Positions 43,282-52,654 of a stretch of DNA of 64,000 nt are shown one piece after another. Where the stretch lies: NCBI RefSeq assembly GCF_009184865.1, contig NZ_CP045096.1:806001-870000 (forward strand), given 5' to 3'. The translations under genes were made by a program, and so were the position numbers. Source of the DNA: Streptomyces phaeolivaceus (GTDB taxonomy: Bacteria > Actinomycetota > Actinomycetes > Streptomycetales > Streptomycetaceae). Under the pieces are notes generated by a model. The model ran no database searches, was not told where the DNA came from, and saw nothing but the letters and a program-made list of their open reading frames with translations. Within the stretch, counting starts at the first letter, position 1. Every line of letters starts with the position of its first letter.

Positions 43282-44592
43282 TCAGCCCTGGGGGACGGTG
43301 GTGTTGTACTTCTCGAACATCTCGGCCGCGGCCTCCCGTACGGTCTTCTTCCCGAAGAGGACGTCCTCGTTGACGCGCCGGAACTCCAGCTTGTCCTCGT
43401 CGGAACCGGACGGCGGGATCGCGGACGCCGTGAACCGCCGCTCCAGCGCGCTCACATACTCGTACACCACCCGGTCGCCCTCGCCGAGTCCGGGGGCGAT
43501 GCGGTTCATGGTCCGCCGGTTCGGCGGGAGTCCGCGCACCACACCGAGGGCGGCGCCGGCCGCCGGGTCGTTGAGGAGGAAGTCGATCAGCAGCGCGGCC
43601 TGCCGTCGGTGCGCGCTGCTGCGGCGTACGCACATCATTCCGGGTTGCGCGGTCAGTCCCAGTGGCGCGCCGGCCGAGGCGGTGGGGAAGGGGACGAGGG
43701 AGATGTCGCCGTACGCCTCGAAGTAGGGCATGACGGTGCCGGTGAGGTTGAACTCGGCGGCGGACAGCTTCCGTACGAGCGGGGAGCTGGCGGTCGAACC
43801 GTCGTAGGAGGCGGTGAGAGGGGGCGGGGTGAAGACGCCCTTGTCGCGCAGCCGTGCGGTGAGTTCCCAGAACGCGGTGAGGTCGGCCTGGGTGAAGCCG
43901 AGTGAACCGTCGTCCTTGTACAGGGACTTGCCGCGCTGGACGAGCCAGAGGTCGAAGGTCTCGCTGTAGCGGCCGAAGTCGGTGAGCGGGGACCGGTCGG
44001 GGGCCGCCTTCCTCAGGGCGGGGCCGACGTCCTCGATGAGGTCGTCCCAGGTCCAGCCGGGCTTGGGGAGCCCGCCGGCCTTGCGCCAGATCGCGGGGTC
44101 GACGAGCAGCGCCTGGGTGGAGATGCCCGTGGGCACCGCCCACAGATCGCCGTCCAGCCGGTCGGCGTCCACATAGACCTGGGGGATCTCGTCGATGCCG
44201 ATGCCGGAGAAGTCGGGGCCGCCGAGGTCGGCGATCAGTCCGTTGGCGGCGTAGGACCGCAGTTGGTAGTAGTCCATCTGCAGGACGTCGGGGCCGGTGC
44301 CCGCGGCCACCTGGGTGGCGAGCCGCTGGAAGTAGGAGTCGTACCCGGTGAAGGAGACCGAGACCTTGATCCTCGGGTTGCGCCGCTCGAAGAGCCGGAC
44401 CGCCTTCTGGGTGGCCACATTGCGCTCGTCGCCGCCCCACCACTGGAAGTTCAGGTGCGCCTCGCCGTCGGCCGAGGCGTCCTCACCGCCGCATCCCGCG
44501 AGGGCGGCGCCCGCACCCAGGGCGCCGAGCGAGGCGAGCAGCCGACGGCGTGAGGGCGAGGGGAGGACACGGGGTCGGCGCATCGGGGACAT
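43282..44592 (-). CDS. ABC transporter sugar-binding lipoprotein (cluster B-type)
   Basis: 436-residue extracellular solute-binding protein. Signal RRRLLASLGALGAGAALAGC ends in lipobox LAGC; the twin arginines also fit Tat export. The mature part has the SBP_bac_1 pattern (FQWWGGDERNVATQKAV, AAGTGPDVLQMDYYQLRSYA). It supplies ligand to the divergent permeases at 44810-46659. No dedicated ATPase is encoded here; Streptomyces importers of this type use a shared MsiK ATPase. ATG 44592 with GAAGGG upstream preferred over ATG 44583. Confidence 0.9.
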   Translation of the reverse strand: MSPMRRPRVLPSPSRRRLLASLGALGAGAALAGCGGEDASADGEAHLNFQWWGGDERNVATQKAVRLFERRNPRIKVSVSFTGYDSYFQRLATQVAAGTGPDVLQMDYYQLRSYAANGLIADLGGPDFSGIGIDEIPQVYVDADRLDGDLWAVPTGISTQALLVDPAIWRKAGGLPKPGWTWDDLIEDVGPALRKAAPDRSPLTDFGRYSETFDLWLVQRGKSLYKDDGSLGFTQADLTAFWELTARLRDKGVFTPPPLTASYDGSTASSPLVRKLSAAEFNLTGTVMPYFEAYGDISLVPFPTASAGAPLGLTAQPGMMCVRRSSAHRRQAALLIDFLLNDPAAGAALGVVRGLPPNRRTMNRIAPGLGEGDRVVYEYVSALERRFTASAIPPSGSDEDKLEFRRVNEDVLFGKKTVREAAAEMFEKYNTTVPQG

Positions 44593-44638
44593 CGGCGGCC
44601 CTTCGCTCGGCGGGTCGAGTGAGCAGGAAGGAACGACT

Positions 44639-44771
44639 GCAAACGTTCCCACTCTGTTTCCAACTGGCCCGGAAGCTACGCGCGGCCCCTGACCCAAGTC
44701 AATGCCGCACACCAAATAATCATGGGGTTCCTCGCCTCTTGCGCATGGCCGAGATCGCATGCAAACGTTGC
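44639..44771. promoter_or_regulatory. Two LacI-type operators between the divergent transporter operons
   Basis: GCAAACGTTCC at 44639-44649 and GCAAACGTTGC at 44761-44771 resemble LacI/GalR half-palindromes centred on CG. One lies 47 bp before the solute-binding gene, the other 39 bp before the first permease, so both operons would be repressed together, most likely by the LacI protein encoded at 40843-41847. Confidence 0.65.
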
Positions 44772-44809
44772 CGCCGTCATCCATCCTCGATGTGGAGGAG
44801 CCGTACACG

Positions 44810-45775
44810 ATGGCCCAGGCGACCGCCCCGCCCCGCCCTCTGCCCCGCCCGCGCGGCGGCGCCACCGATCACGCCCGGCCGGCACGGCGCCGGCGTTCGA
44901 CGGCCCTGTCGGCGCATGTCTTCCTCGCCCCCTGGCTGATCGGCATGATCGCGCTGACCCTGGGCCCGATGCTGACCTCGCTGTATCTGTCGTTCACCGA
45001 CTACGGCCTGTTCACCAGCCCGAAATGGGTGGGCCTCGCCAACTACCGCTACATGCTGGAGGACGACCGGTTCCTCGCCTCCATCGGCGTCACCCTCAGA
45101 TATGTCTTCGTCGGTGCCCCGCTCAAGCTGGCCGCCGCACTCGCCGTGGCGCTGCTGCTCAACCGGGCCCGCCGCGGGGTCGGTCTGTACCGCGCCGCCT
45201 TCTACGCGCCGTCACTGCTCGGCGCGAGCGTGAGTGTCGCGCTGGTCTGGCGGTCGCTGTTCGCCACCGACGGGTTCACCGACAAGACCCTGGGCTCGCT
45301 CGGGATCCACCTCGGCGGCTTCACCGACAACCCCGACTACGCCCTGTATCCGCTGATCACGCTGACCGTCTGGCAGTTCGGCGCCCCCATGGTGATCTTC
45401 CTCGCCGGGCTGAAGCAGATCCCGAGGGAGCTGTACGAGGCGGCGTCCCTCGACGGGGCGGGCCGCGCGCGCACCTTTCTCTCCATCACCCTGCCGATGC
45501 TGTCCCCGGTCCTCTTCTTCAACCTGGTCCTGGAGATCATCAACTCGTTCCAGTCCTTCACCTCCGCGTTCGTGATCAGCAACGGCGGCGGCGGACCGGC
45601 CGACTCGACCCTGCTGTACTCCCTCTACCTGTACGAACAGGCCTTCACCAACTTCCACATGGGGTACGCCTCCGCGATGGCATGGGTCCTGCTGATCGTG
45701 ATCGCGCTGGTCACGGCGATCGTCTTCCGCACCTCCCGCATGTGGGTCCACTACGGCCAGGAGGACGCCTCGTGA
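44810..45775 (+). CDS. Sugar ABC transporter permease (MalF/UgpA-like)
   Basis: 321-residue membrane protein with six helices and the EAA motif EAASLDGAGRARTFLSITLP. GGAGGAG precedes ATG 44810. It forms the channel with the next permease, whose GTG overlaps its stop by four bases. Confidence 0.92.
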   Translation: MAQATAPPRPLPRPRGGATDHARPARRRRSTALSAHVFLAPWLIGMIALTLGPMLTSLYLSFTDYGLFTSPKWVGLANYRYMLEDDRFLASIGVTLRYVFVGAPLKLAAALAVALLLNRARRGVGLYRAAFYAPSLLGASVSVALVWRSLFATDGFTDKTLGSLGIHLGGFTDNPDYALYPLITLTVWQFGAPMVIFLAGLKQIPRELYEAASLDGAGRARTFLSITLPMLSPVLFFNLVLEIINSFQSFTSAFVISNGGGGPADSTLLYSLYLYEQAFTNFHMGYASAMAWVLLIVIALVTAIVFRTSRMWVHYGQEDAS

Positions 45776-46659
45776 CGACCACGGCACCCCCGCCCCCGGT
45801 CCCGGCCCCGGTCGCCGACTCGCCCGCGGGCCGCCTGCGTGCGGCGCTGTGGCATCTCGTCTGTGTGGCGATCGGCCTGGTGCTGCTCTATCCGGTGCTG
45901 TGGCTGCTCACCGCGTCGGTGAAGTCCGGCACCGAGATCATCTCCAATCTGAGCCCCGTCCCGGAGGTCTTCACCCCGGGCAACTACACCCACGCGATCG
46001 ACGGGGTCAGCGGTATCTCGCTGTGGCGGATGTTCGGCAACTCGCTGCTGATCTCGGCGGGGACGGTCGTCGGCAACGTGGTGTCCTGCTCACTGGCCGC
46101 CTACGCCTTCGCACGGCTGCGCTTCCGCGGCCGTGGCCTGTACTTCGCGCTGATGATCGGCACGCTGATGCTGCCGCTGCACGTGGTGCTGATCCCGCAG
46201 TACGTCATCTTCCAGAAGCTCGGCATGGTCGGTACGTATCTGCCGCTGATCCTGCCGAAGTTCCTGGCCACCGAGGCGTTCTTCGTCTTCCTGATCGTCC
46301 AGTTCATCCGCTCGCTGCCGCGTGAGCTGGACGAGGCGGCGATCATCGACGGCTGCGGCCCGTACCGCACCTTCTGGCACGTCGTCATGCCGCTGCTCAA
46401 GCCCGCGCTGGTGACCACGACGATCTTCTCGTTCATCTGGAGCTGGAACGACTTCCTCCCCCAGCTGATGTATCTGGCCGATCCGGACACCTACACGCTG
46501 CAGTTGGGCCTCAGGATGTTCGTCGACCAGTCCGGCAGCGCCGCGTTCGGCCCGATGTTCGCGATGTCCGTGCTCACGCTCGTACCGGTGGTGTTGTTCT
46601 TCCTCGCTTTCCAGCGCCTGCTGGTGGAGGGTGTCCAGACGTCCGGGCTGAAGGGATAG
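45772..46659 (+). CDS. Sugar ABC transporter permease (MalG/UgpE-like)
   Basis: 295-residue second channel subunit; six helices, EAA motif DEAAIIDGCGPYRTFWHVVMP and the typical C-terminal LVEGVQTSGLKG. Start GTG 45772 is translationally coupled to the first permease. Confidence 0.92.
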   Translation: MTTTAPPPPVPAPVADSPAGRLRAALWHLVCVAIGLVLLYPVLWLLTASVKSGTEIISNLSPVPEVFTPGNYTHAIDGVSGISLWRMFGNSLLISAGTVVGNVVSCSLAAYAFARLRFRGRGLYFALMIGTLMLPLHVVLIPQYVIFQKLGMVGTYLPLILPKFLATEAFFVFLIVQFIRSLPRELDEAAIIDGCGPYRTFWHVVMPLLKPALVTTTIFSFIWSWNDFLPQLMYLADPDTYTLQLGLRMFVDQSGSAAFGPMFAMSVLTLVPVVLFFLAFQRLLVEGVQTSGLKG

Positions 46660-46669
46660 GCGGGGCGGC

Positions 46670-47251
46670 ATGCGACGTGCGTGGTTCCACCTGTTCGCGG
46701 ACTGTCTGCTCCTCGGTGTGTTCCTGCTGGTCTGCGCGCTCCCCGTCGTCACCGCGTTCCCCGCGTTCGTCGCCGGCTGCGCGGTGCTGCGGGAACAGGC
46801 CCATGGCGGGCCGGGGGTGACCCCCGCGACGATGCTGGCCGCGCTGCGCCGCGTACTGCGTTCGGGGCGGGCGGTCTGGCTGGTGCCGACGGGGGCGGGG
46901 GCGCTGCTGTGGCTGGACGCCGTGGCGCTGGACGCGCACGGGCCCGGCATGGGCGTTCCGGTGGCCGTGGCGAGCACGGTCCTGGCCGCCCTGGGGCTGC
47001 GGTGCGCCGCCGGCTGGCGGGAGGGGACCTCCTGGCGGGCGGTCGTCGTCGCGGCGTTCCGCTCGATGCCGGAACAGCCTCTCGTCCCCGTGCTGCTGGC
47101 GGGGGCGACGGTCGCGGTCGCCGCGCTGCTCGCCATGTCCCCGGTCCTGCTGATCGTCGTCCTCGGCCCGCTCGCGCTCGCGGCCACGGCCGCCGACGCC
47201 TGGCGACCGCTGTCACCCGCCGCCCCCTCCCCCGAGTCGTCCCCCCGTTGA
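46670..47251 (+). CDS. DUF624/YesL-like membrane protein of the sugar transport operon
   Basis: 193-residue membrane protein with four or five helices (WFHLFADCLLLGVFLLVCAL at the start). Small YesL/DUF624 proteins accompany carbohydrate ABC importers in Gram-positive bacteria; their role is unknown. The 10-bp gap from the permease and three-gene colinearity put it in the same operon. The family assignment is by context and length as much as by sequence. Confidence 0.75.
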   Translation: MRRAWFHLFADCLLLGVFLLVCALPVVTAFPAFVAGCAVLREQAHGGPGVTPATMLAALRRVLRSGRAVWLVPTGAGALLWLDAVALDAHGPGMGVPVAVASTVLAALGLRCAAGWREGTSWRAVVVAAFRSMPEQPLVPVLLAGATVAVAALLAMSPVLLIVVLGPLALAATAADAWRPLSPAAPSPESSPR

Positions 47252-47275
47252 ACCATGGAACCGATCGGAGTACGC

Positions 47276-48589
47276 ATGCCCGCCGACACCGCACGCCGCC
47301 GCTGCGCCGTGGTGGGACTGGGCGCCCGCGCCCGGCTCTTCGCCCAGGCGCTCGCCGGTCCCTACGCGGACCGGATCGACCTGGTCGGCTTCTGCGATGT
47401 CAACCCGCGCAGAATGGCGGTGCACAACGAGTGGATCGGCGCCTCGGTCCCGGCGTACGCCGCCGAGGACTTCACGGAGATGTTGCGCCGCGAACGCGTC
47501 GACCTCGTCGTCGTCTGCACCGTGGACCACACCCACGACCACTACATCGTCCAGGCCCTGGAGGCCGGCTGCGACGTCGTCACCGAGAAGCCGATGACGA
47601 CCGACGCCGACAAGGCCCGCCGCATCCTGGACGCCCGGCGACGCACCGGCCGCGAGGTGCGGGTCGCGTTCAACTACCGCTACAACCCGGTGCATTCGGC
47701 CGTACGGGAGCTGCTCGCGGACGGCGGGATCGGCGAGGTCGGCTCGGTGCACTTCGAGTGGCTGCTCGACCTGCGGCACGGCGCCGACTACTTCCGCCGC
47801 TGGCACCGCGAGAAGGCCAACTCCGGTGGCCTCATGGTCCACAAGGCCACCCACCACTTCGACCTCGTCAACTGGTGGCTGGGCACCGAGCCCGAAACCG
47901 TGTACGCGCAGGGAGGGTTGTTCTTCTACGGCGACCGGGCGGGCGCGCGCCGCGGCCTGGCCCGGGACTACGCCCGCGCCCACGGCTCCCCCTCGGCGGC
48001 GGACGACCCCTTCGCCGTACGGCTGGCCGACTCACCGCTGCTCTCCGCGCTGTACCTCGACGCGGAGACCGAGGACGGCTACCACCGCGACCAGAACGTC
48101 TTCGGCCCCGGGGTGACGATCGAGGACGACATGGCGGTCCTGGTCCGCTACGCCTCCGGCGCCAGCCTCACCTACCACCTCACCGCGTACGCCCCCTGGG
48201 AGGGCTACCGGATCGCCTTCAACGGCAGCGAAGGACGTCTCGAACTGCTCGTCGAGGAGTCCACCTGGACCCGGTCCGAGGTGATCGTGCCGGGTGACAG
48301 CGCGGTGCTGCACGGGGAGTCGGTGGGCGACACGGCGGGGCGTACGGAGCTGCTGCTGCGCCGGTTCTGGGAGCCGCCGCGCGCGCTTGAGGTGCGGACC
48401 GGCGAGGGCGGACACGGCGGCGGTGACGTACGGATGCTCGCGGACCTGTTCGGTGAGCCCGCGCCCGATCCGCTGGGGCGGGCGGCGAACGCCACCGACG
48501 GCGCTCGCTCGCTGGTCACGGGCCTGGCCGCGAACCGGTCCTTCGAGTCGGGACGGCCGGTACGGACACGGGACCTGCTCGACGTGTGA
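47276..48589 (+). CDS. Gfo/Idh/MocA-family NAD(P)-dependent oxidoreductase
   Basis: 437 residues. N-terminal Rossmann fold (CAVVGLGARARLFAQAL), the EKP catalytic-Lys motif (VVTEKPMTTD) and a C-terminal dehydrogenase fold with NYRYNPVHSA and HKATHHFDLVNWW. It probably oxidises a sugar or cyclitol taken up by the adjoining importer. The ATG at 47276 has GGAG five bases upstream; an in-frame ATG at 47255 has no ribosome site. Last gene of the operon. Confidence 0.92.
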   Translation: MPADTARRRCAVVGLGARARLFAQALAGPYADRIDLVGFCDVNPRRMAVHNEWIGASVPAYAAEDFTEMLRRERVDLVVVCTVDHTHDHYIVQALEAGCDVVTEKPMTTDADKARRILDARRRTGREVRVAFNYRYNPVHSAVRELLADGGIGEVGSVHFEWLLDLRHGADYFRRWHREKANSGGLMVHKATHHFDLVNWWLGTEPETVYAQGGLFFYGDRAGARRGLARDYARAHGSPSAADDPFAVRLADSPLLSALYLDAETEDGYHRDQNVFGPGVTIEDDMAVLVRYASGASLTYHLTAYAPWEGYRIAFNGSEGRLELLVEESTWTRSEVIVPGDSAVLHGESVGDTAGRTELLLRRFWEPPRALEVRTGEGGHGGGDVRMLADLFGEPAPDPLGRAANATDGARSLVTGLAANRSFESGRPVRTRDLLDV

Positions 48590-48608
48590 GCGGGGGCCGG
48601 CCACGAGG

Positions 48609-49219
48609 TCAGGAGGCCTGGGGGCCGAACTCGCCGTAGAGGTCCGCGAGGAACGTCGACAGGTGGGTGAACTCGCTCTGGAGGTGGAAGAACAGTTCGA
48701 GGGCGATGGACAGACTGAACGCTCGCCCGCCCGCCCGGCCGGCCTCGTCCTCGGGGGCCAGGGCGGGCCCCTGTCGAAGATGAAGCGGCTGCGGAGTTCG
48801 AAGCCGCCCTCGGTGTCGCGGGCCAGGTGGAGCATGACCCCGCCCTCGATCTCCGCGCACGCGTAGGCGTGGTCTCCGGCCTCCTCGAAGCGGCTGCCGT
48901 CCATGCCGAGGACGTCCGTACTGAAGTCGGCGAGGCCGGCGGGCGGCTTCCGCGCGGCGCCGCTCTCCGCCGCCGCCGGTGGCACCAGGGAGAACACCTG
49001 TGCCGCCGCGCGGAGTTGGGCGTCGACGCGGTCCTCCATATAGCCGCGCAGCGCGCTCCCCGTGAGCAGACCGAAGGCCGTGAACCCGACCGTGAGCAGC
49101 GCGACGGCCAGGAACAGCACCCGGCTGCGCAGCGACGCCCTCGCCCAGGGGCCGGAGGCACGGGGGTCGGGGGCACGGGGGTCGGGGGCACGGGGGCCGG
49201 GGGCACAAGGGCTGGTCAC
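48609..49219 (-). pseudogene. Chimeric remnant: sensor-kinase N-terminus fused to a DAPG-hydrolase-like C-terminus
   Basis: GTG 49219 overlaps the response-regulator stop by four bases, and the first about 100 residues are a sensor-kinase start (ASLRSRVLFLAVALLTVGFT helix, then GYMEDRVDAQLRAAAQVFS). No HAMP, HisKA or ATPase domain follows. Instead the frame runs into GGVMLHLARDTEGGFELRSR, resembling the zinc hydrolase PhlG family, then shifts frame at about 48773 to GPALAPEDEAGRAGGRAF and ends with HLQSEFTHL, an HxxxE-type motif. A deletion fused two genes and a base was then lost. The PhlG assignment is tentative. The proline-rich start is encoded by a 15-bp tandem repeat. Confidence 0.65.
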
Positions 49220-50001
49220 GGCCTCGGTCCGCGCAGCACGTATCCGACGCCGTGCACGGTGTGGATGAGCTTCGGGCCGCCGTTGTCGATCTTGCGGCGC
49301 AGATAACTGATGTAGGTGTCGACGATGCCGGTGTCCCCGTTGAAGTCGTAGTCCCAGACCCGCTGGAGGATCTGCGGCTTGGAGACCGTGCGCCCGGGGT
49401 TGGTCATCAGGTAGTGCAGCAGCCGGAACTCGGTGGGCGACAGTCGCAGCGGCTCCCCGGCCCTGGCCACCTGTACCCCCTCGGCGTCCAGCTCCAGGTC
49501 GGCGACGCGCAGCAGGGCCGTCGGATCTCCGCTGGTGCGGCGCAGGACGGCGCGAATGCGGGCGATCAGCTCGTGGAGGTCGAAGGGCTTGGTCACGTAG
49601 TCGTCCCCGCCGAGGACCAGCCCCTCGATCTTGTCCTGGGTGGCGTCCCGGGCGGTGAGGAACACGACGGGCACATATCCGGTCCGGGACGCCGTGGCGG
49701 GGCGGTCCTGTTCGCGCAGCCGCCGGATCACCTCGAAGCCGTCCGGGTCGGGCAGCATCACGTCCAGCAGGACCAGATCCGGTGAGACCTCCCGCGCCCG
49801 GTCCAGCGCCTCCTGTCCCGTCCCGGCCGCGGCGACCGTGAACCCGGCGTGCCGCGGGGCCGCGCACAGCACGGCCGCCGCGCCTTCCAGGGCGTCTGCC
49901 ACGGACCGATCAGCCGCACCGGCGCGGTGGGGCGTGCTGCGGGGCGTGGTGACCTGGCCCTCGTACCGGGCCGGACGCTGGTTCCTGCCATCGACGACCA
50001 C
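49216..50001 (-). CDS. OmpR-type response regulator with degraded N-terminus
   Basis: The C-terminal winged helix (RLSPTEFRLLHYLMTNPGRT, QILQRVWDYDFNGDTGIVDT) and most of the receiver (phospho-Asp in LVLLDVMLPDPDGFEV, Thr in VVFLTARDA, Lys in VTKPFD) are intact. The receiver's first strand with its acidic pair is not recognisable: where a VVDDE-like motif should be, the sequence reads SVADALEGAAAVL. The natural start position appears to carry GTC (about 49950) rather than GTG, so the start given (GTG 50001) is only the nearest usable codon. With its partner kinase destroyed, the gene is probably non-functional. Confidence 0.6.
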   Translation of the reverse strand: MVVDGRNQRPARYEGQVTTPRSTPHRAGAADRSVADALEGAAAVLCAAPRHAGFTVAAAGTGQEALDRAREVSPDLVLLDVMLPDPDGFEVIRRLREQDRPATASRTGYVPVVFLTARDATQDKIEGLVLGGDDYVTKPFDLHELIARIRAVLRRTSGDPTALLRVADLELDAEGVQVARAGEPLRLSPTEFRLLHYLMTNPGRTVSKPQILQRVWDYDFNGDTGIVDTYISYLRRKIDNGGPKLIHTVHGVGYVLRGPRP

Positions 50002-50020
50002 TCCGCTTCGCTCGTACGGA

Positions 50021-50062
50021 GACACGCGGCGCCGGAAGGGGGGGAGGGCGGCGCCGCGTGTC
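50021..50062. repeat. 13-bp perfect inverted repeat upstream of the response-regulator remnant
   Basis: GACACGCGGCGCC (50021-50033) pairs with GGCGCCGCGTGTC (50050-50062) around a G-rich 16-base loop. It lies in the 281-bp gap between the regulator remnant and the CoA-transferase operon. The rest of the gap holds no recognisable feature. It may be a terminator-like hairpin or a former operator. Confidence 0.6.
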
Positions 50063-50282
50063 CGTCTGGGCCCGCGCACAGTGGCGGTCCCGCGTACGAC
50101 GTTCCCGAGTGGTCCTGAGAGGTCTCTGAGAGCCGAGAAGGCGACCACGCAGGTCGCACGCGTACCCGAGGGGGATGCCGGCCCGTTTCCCAGGAAGTTC
50201 CCAGAACCGACCGGCCGACCGGAACGGGACGTCACGAACCGGGCCGGTTCCCTGCGGACGTGCGGCTGGACGTCGGAGTGGA

Positions 50283-50918
50283 TCAGACGGCCACCGTGAC
50301 GGGCGCTCCCGTGACGGAGAGGACGTAGTCCAGGGCGACGTCCGGGGCGAGCCCGCGGAGCAGCAGCCCGTCGGGAGTGACGTCGAGGACGGCGAGATCG
50401 GTGATGACGCGATGCACCACACCCACTCCGGTCAGGGGCAGCGTGCACTCCGTGACGATCTTCGGTGAGCCGTCCTTCGCCACATGGTCGGTGAGCACGA
50501 CCACCCGACGGGTGCCGGCCACCAGGTCCATGGCACCGCCCATGCCCTTCACGAAGCTGCCCGGGACCGTCCAGTTGGCGAGATCCCCGGTGGCGGACAC
50601 CTGGAGCGCGCCCAGGATCGCCAGGTCCACATGACCGCCCCTGATCATCGCGAAGCTCGTCGCGGAGTCGAAGATCGAGGCCCCGGGCACGGCGGTGACC
50701 GTCTGCTTTCCGGCGTTGATCAGGTCCGCGTCCTCCTCGCCGTCATAGGGGAAGGGCCCCATGCCGAGCAGACCGTTCTCGCTCTGCAGCAGCACGTTCA
50801 CACCGTCGGGGACATGGTTGGCCACCAGCGTCGGAATACCGATGCCGAGGTTGACGTAGTCACCGTCCCTGAGTTCTCCCGCGGCGACCGCCGCCATCTC
50901 GTCCCGGCTCCAAGGCAT
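50283..50918 (-). CDS. 3-oxoacid CoA-transferase, subunit B
   Basis: 211-residue beta subunit. The catalytic glutamate is in the [15 protein letters not shown] motif, and [13 protein letters not shown] and [21 protein letters not shown] are typical. It transfers CoA from succinyl-CoA to acetoacetate or 3-oxoadipate; sequence alone does not distinguish ScoB from PcaJ. AGGGGG precedes ATG 50918, one base after the stop of the A-subunit gene. Confidence 0.92.
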   Translation of the reverse strand: MPWSRDEMAAVAAGELRDGDYVNLGIGIPTLVANHVPDGVNVLLQSENGLLGMGPFPYDGEEDADLINAGKQTVTAVPGASIFDSATSFAMIRGGHVDLAILGALQVSATGDLANWTVPGSFVKGMGGAMDLVAGTRRVVVLTDHVAKDGSPKIVTECTLPLTGVGVVHRVITDLAVLDVTPDGLLLRGLAPDVALDYVLSVTGAPVTVAV

Positions 50919-50919
50919 G

Positions 50920-51675
50920 TCAGACCCCCTGCCCGACGACGCTCGGCCGCCGCACCGTGCGGCGCTCGATCTCCTTGGGCCGGTCGGCGGCCCGGACCAC
51001 ATGGTCGACGTAGATCCCGGGCGTCATCACGTCGTCCGGGTCGAGATGTCCGTCGATCACCACTTCGGCGTCGACCACCGTGACCCGCCCCGCCGTCGCC
51101 ACCAGCGGGTTGAAGTTGCGGGCCGTCCGCCGGTAGCGCAGATTGCCCGCCGCGTCGGCGGTGTGCGCGTGCACGAGTGCCAGGTCGGCGACGATGCCGC
51201 GTTCCAGGACATAGGTGTGGCCGTCGAAGTCGGCGTGGGGCTTGCCCTCGGCCACCGATGTACCGGCCCCGGTCCGGGTGTAGAAGCCGGCTATCCCGGC
51301 GCCGCCCGCGCGCAGCCGCTCGGCCAGCGTGCCCTGGGGGCAGAACTCGACCTCCAGCGTCCCGTCGAGGTACTGCCGGGCGAACAGCTTGTTCTCCCCG
51401 ACGTACGAGGCGACGACCTTGGTCACCTGGTTGTTCTCCAGGAGCAGTCCCAGGCCCTTCCCGTCGATCCCCATGTTGTTCGACACGATCGTCAGGTCGC
51501 GTACGCCCGAGTCGCGCACGGCCTCGATCAGATCGACGGGGTTGCCGGACAGTCCGAACCCGCCGACCGCGAGGGTGATCCCGTCACGAAGCGTTCCCGC
51601 CAGCGCTTCCTCCGCACTGGCTCTCAGCATGGCCATGGCCGTCCGTCCCTTCAGGAGGTGCTCCGCACTGTTCAT
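50920..51675 (-). CDS. 3-oxoacid CoA-transferase, subunit A
   Basis: Alpha subunit (251 residues from ATG 51675) with the CoA-binding motif [15 protein letters not shown] and [28 protein letters not shown]. Internal ATGs at 51636 and 51630, preceded by GAAGGGA, would give a more typical family length and may be the true starts. Forms the A-B operon regulated, by position, by the divergent IclR gene. Confidence 0.92.
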   Translation of the reverse strand: MNSAEHLLKGRTAMAMLRASAEEALAGTLRDGITLAVGGFGLSGNPVDLIEAVRDSGVRDLTIVSNNMGIDGKGLGLLLENNQVTKVVASYVGENKLFARQYLDGTLEVEFCPQGTLAERLRAGGAGIAGFYTRTGAGTSVAEGKPHADFDGHTYVLERGIVADLALVHAHTADAAGNLRYRRTARNFNPLVATAGRVTVVDAEVVIDGHLDPDDVMTPGIYVDHVVRAADRPKEIERRTVRRPSVVGQGV

Positions 51676-51767
51676 TCAGTGGTCGCCCCTCTTTATGACA
51701 ATGGGCCTGGTGGAGGGTCAATCAATGACGTCTCTTCTCCCGCCCAGCGGACGATCGGCGATTCTTC

Positions 51768-51782
51768 GTCCACTGAGTGGAC
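51768..51782. promoter_or_regulatory. 15-bp palindrome in the IclR/CoA-transferase intergenic region
   Basis: GTCCACTGAGTGGAC is a perfect palindrome around a central G, 45 bp before the iclR-type gene and 92 bp before the CoA-transferase start. Position and symmetry suit an IclR-family operator controlling both directions. Confidence 0.6.
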
Positions 51783-51826
51783 GCCCACGTTAGGGTGGGC
51801 GACGACAGCGACAACCGGGGAAGGCC

Positions 51827-52609
51827 GTGAAGCCCATGCAGCGCCCGAAGCCCGTGAGTGAGTCACCGAGTGTCGTGGCACGGGCGGCGGCACTGCTCCG
51901 GGCGCTGTCCGGCCGTACCGCGTCCGGTGCCTCGACGACCCGGGTCGCCGAGGAGGCGGGCCTGCCACGTGCCACGGCACACCGACTGCTCGAATCGCTG
52001 GCGGCGGAAGGGCTGGTGGACCGCGACGCCCGCTCGGGACTCTGGTTTCTCGGTCCGGAGACATATGTGCTCGGTATGGCGTCGGCGGCGCGCTACGACC
52101 TCACCGAGGAGGCGCGCGGGAGCGTGCTCCGGCTGGCCAGGGAGACCGGCGAGAGCGCGTTCTTCTCGGTCCGCCGAGGGGACGAGACCGTGGTGCTGCT
52201 CAGGGAGGACGGCGATTTCCCGATCCGCTCCTATGTGCTCCACGAGGGCGCCCGCTTCCCGCTGGGTGTCGCCTCGGCCGGTATCGCGATCCTCGCCCAC
52301 CTTCCCGGCGGCCAGGCGGAGGACTATCTGCGCAGGACGGACCTCGTCCGGCGGTGGGGCGACGCCTACACGGCCGTGAGCCTCCGGGAGCGGCTGGCGG
52401 CGACCCGCGCACACGGCTGGGCCCTCAACCCCGGGCTCATCGTCGAGGGTTCGTGGGGCATGGCCGCCGCGGTGTTCGACCGCGCGGGCGTTCCGGGCTG
52501 GGCACTGACCCTCACCGGAATCGAGTCGCGCTTCCGCCCCGATCGCCAGGAGTCGCTGGGCCGTCTGCTCCTGGAGGAGGCACACCGGCTCACGAGGTCC
52601 GTGCGCTGA
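51827..52609 (+). CDS. IclR-family transcriptional regulator
   Basis: 260 residues: N-terminal winged HTH (RVAEEAGLPRATAHRLLESL, about 35-60) and an IclR effector domain (FPLGVASAGIAILAHLP, SWGMAAAVFDRAG). IclR regulators of the Pca type sense aromatic-catabolic intermediates and sit beside CoA-transferase genes exactly like this. GTG 51827 follows GGGGAAGG; ATG 51836 is possible. Divergent from the CoA-transferase operon. Confidence 0.92.
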   Translation: MKPMQRPKPVSESPSVVARAAALLRALSGRTASGASTTRVAEEAGLPRATAHRLLESLAAEGLVDRDARSGLWFLGPETYVLGMASAARYDLTEEARGSVLRLARETGESAFFSVRRGDETVVLLREDGDFPIRSYVLHEGARFPLGVASAGIAILAHLPGGQAEDYLRRTDLVRRWGDAYTAVSLRERLAATRAHGWALNPGLIVEGSWGMAAAVFDRAGVPGWALTLTGIESRFRPDRQESLGRLLLEEAHRLTRSVR

Positions 52610-52654
52610 CCCCCGTCCGGCGGGGAGCGGGCCCGACGGTCCCGAGCGACGCGG

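Noticed and set aside
41888..44443. 851-codon frame joining the dehydratase to upstream sequence as a fusion
   Set aside because: The upstream part is the solute-binding gene read in the wrong frame; the dehydratase has its own ATG at 43246.
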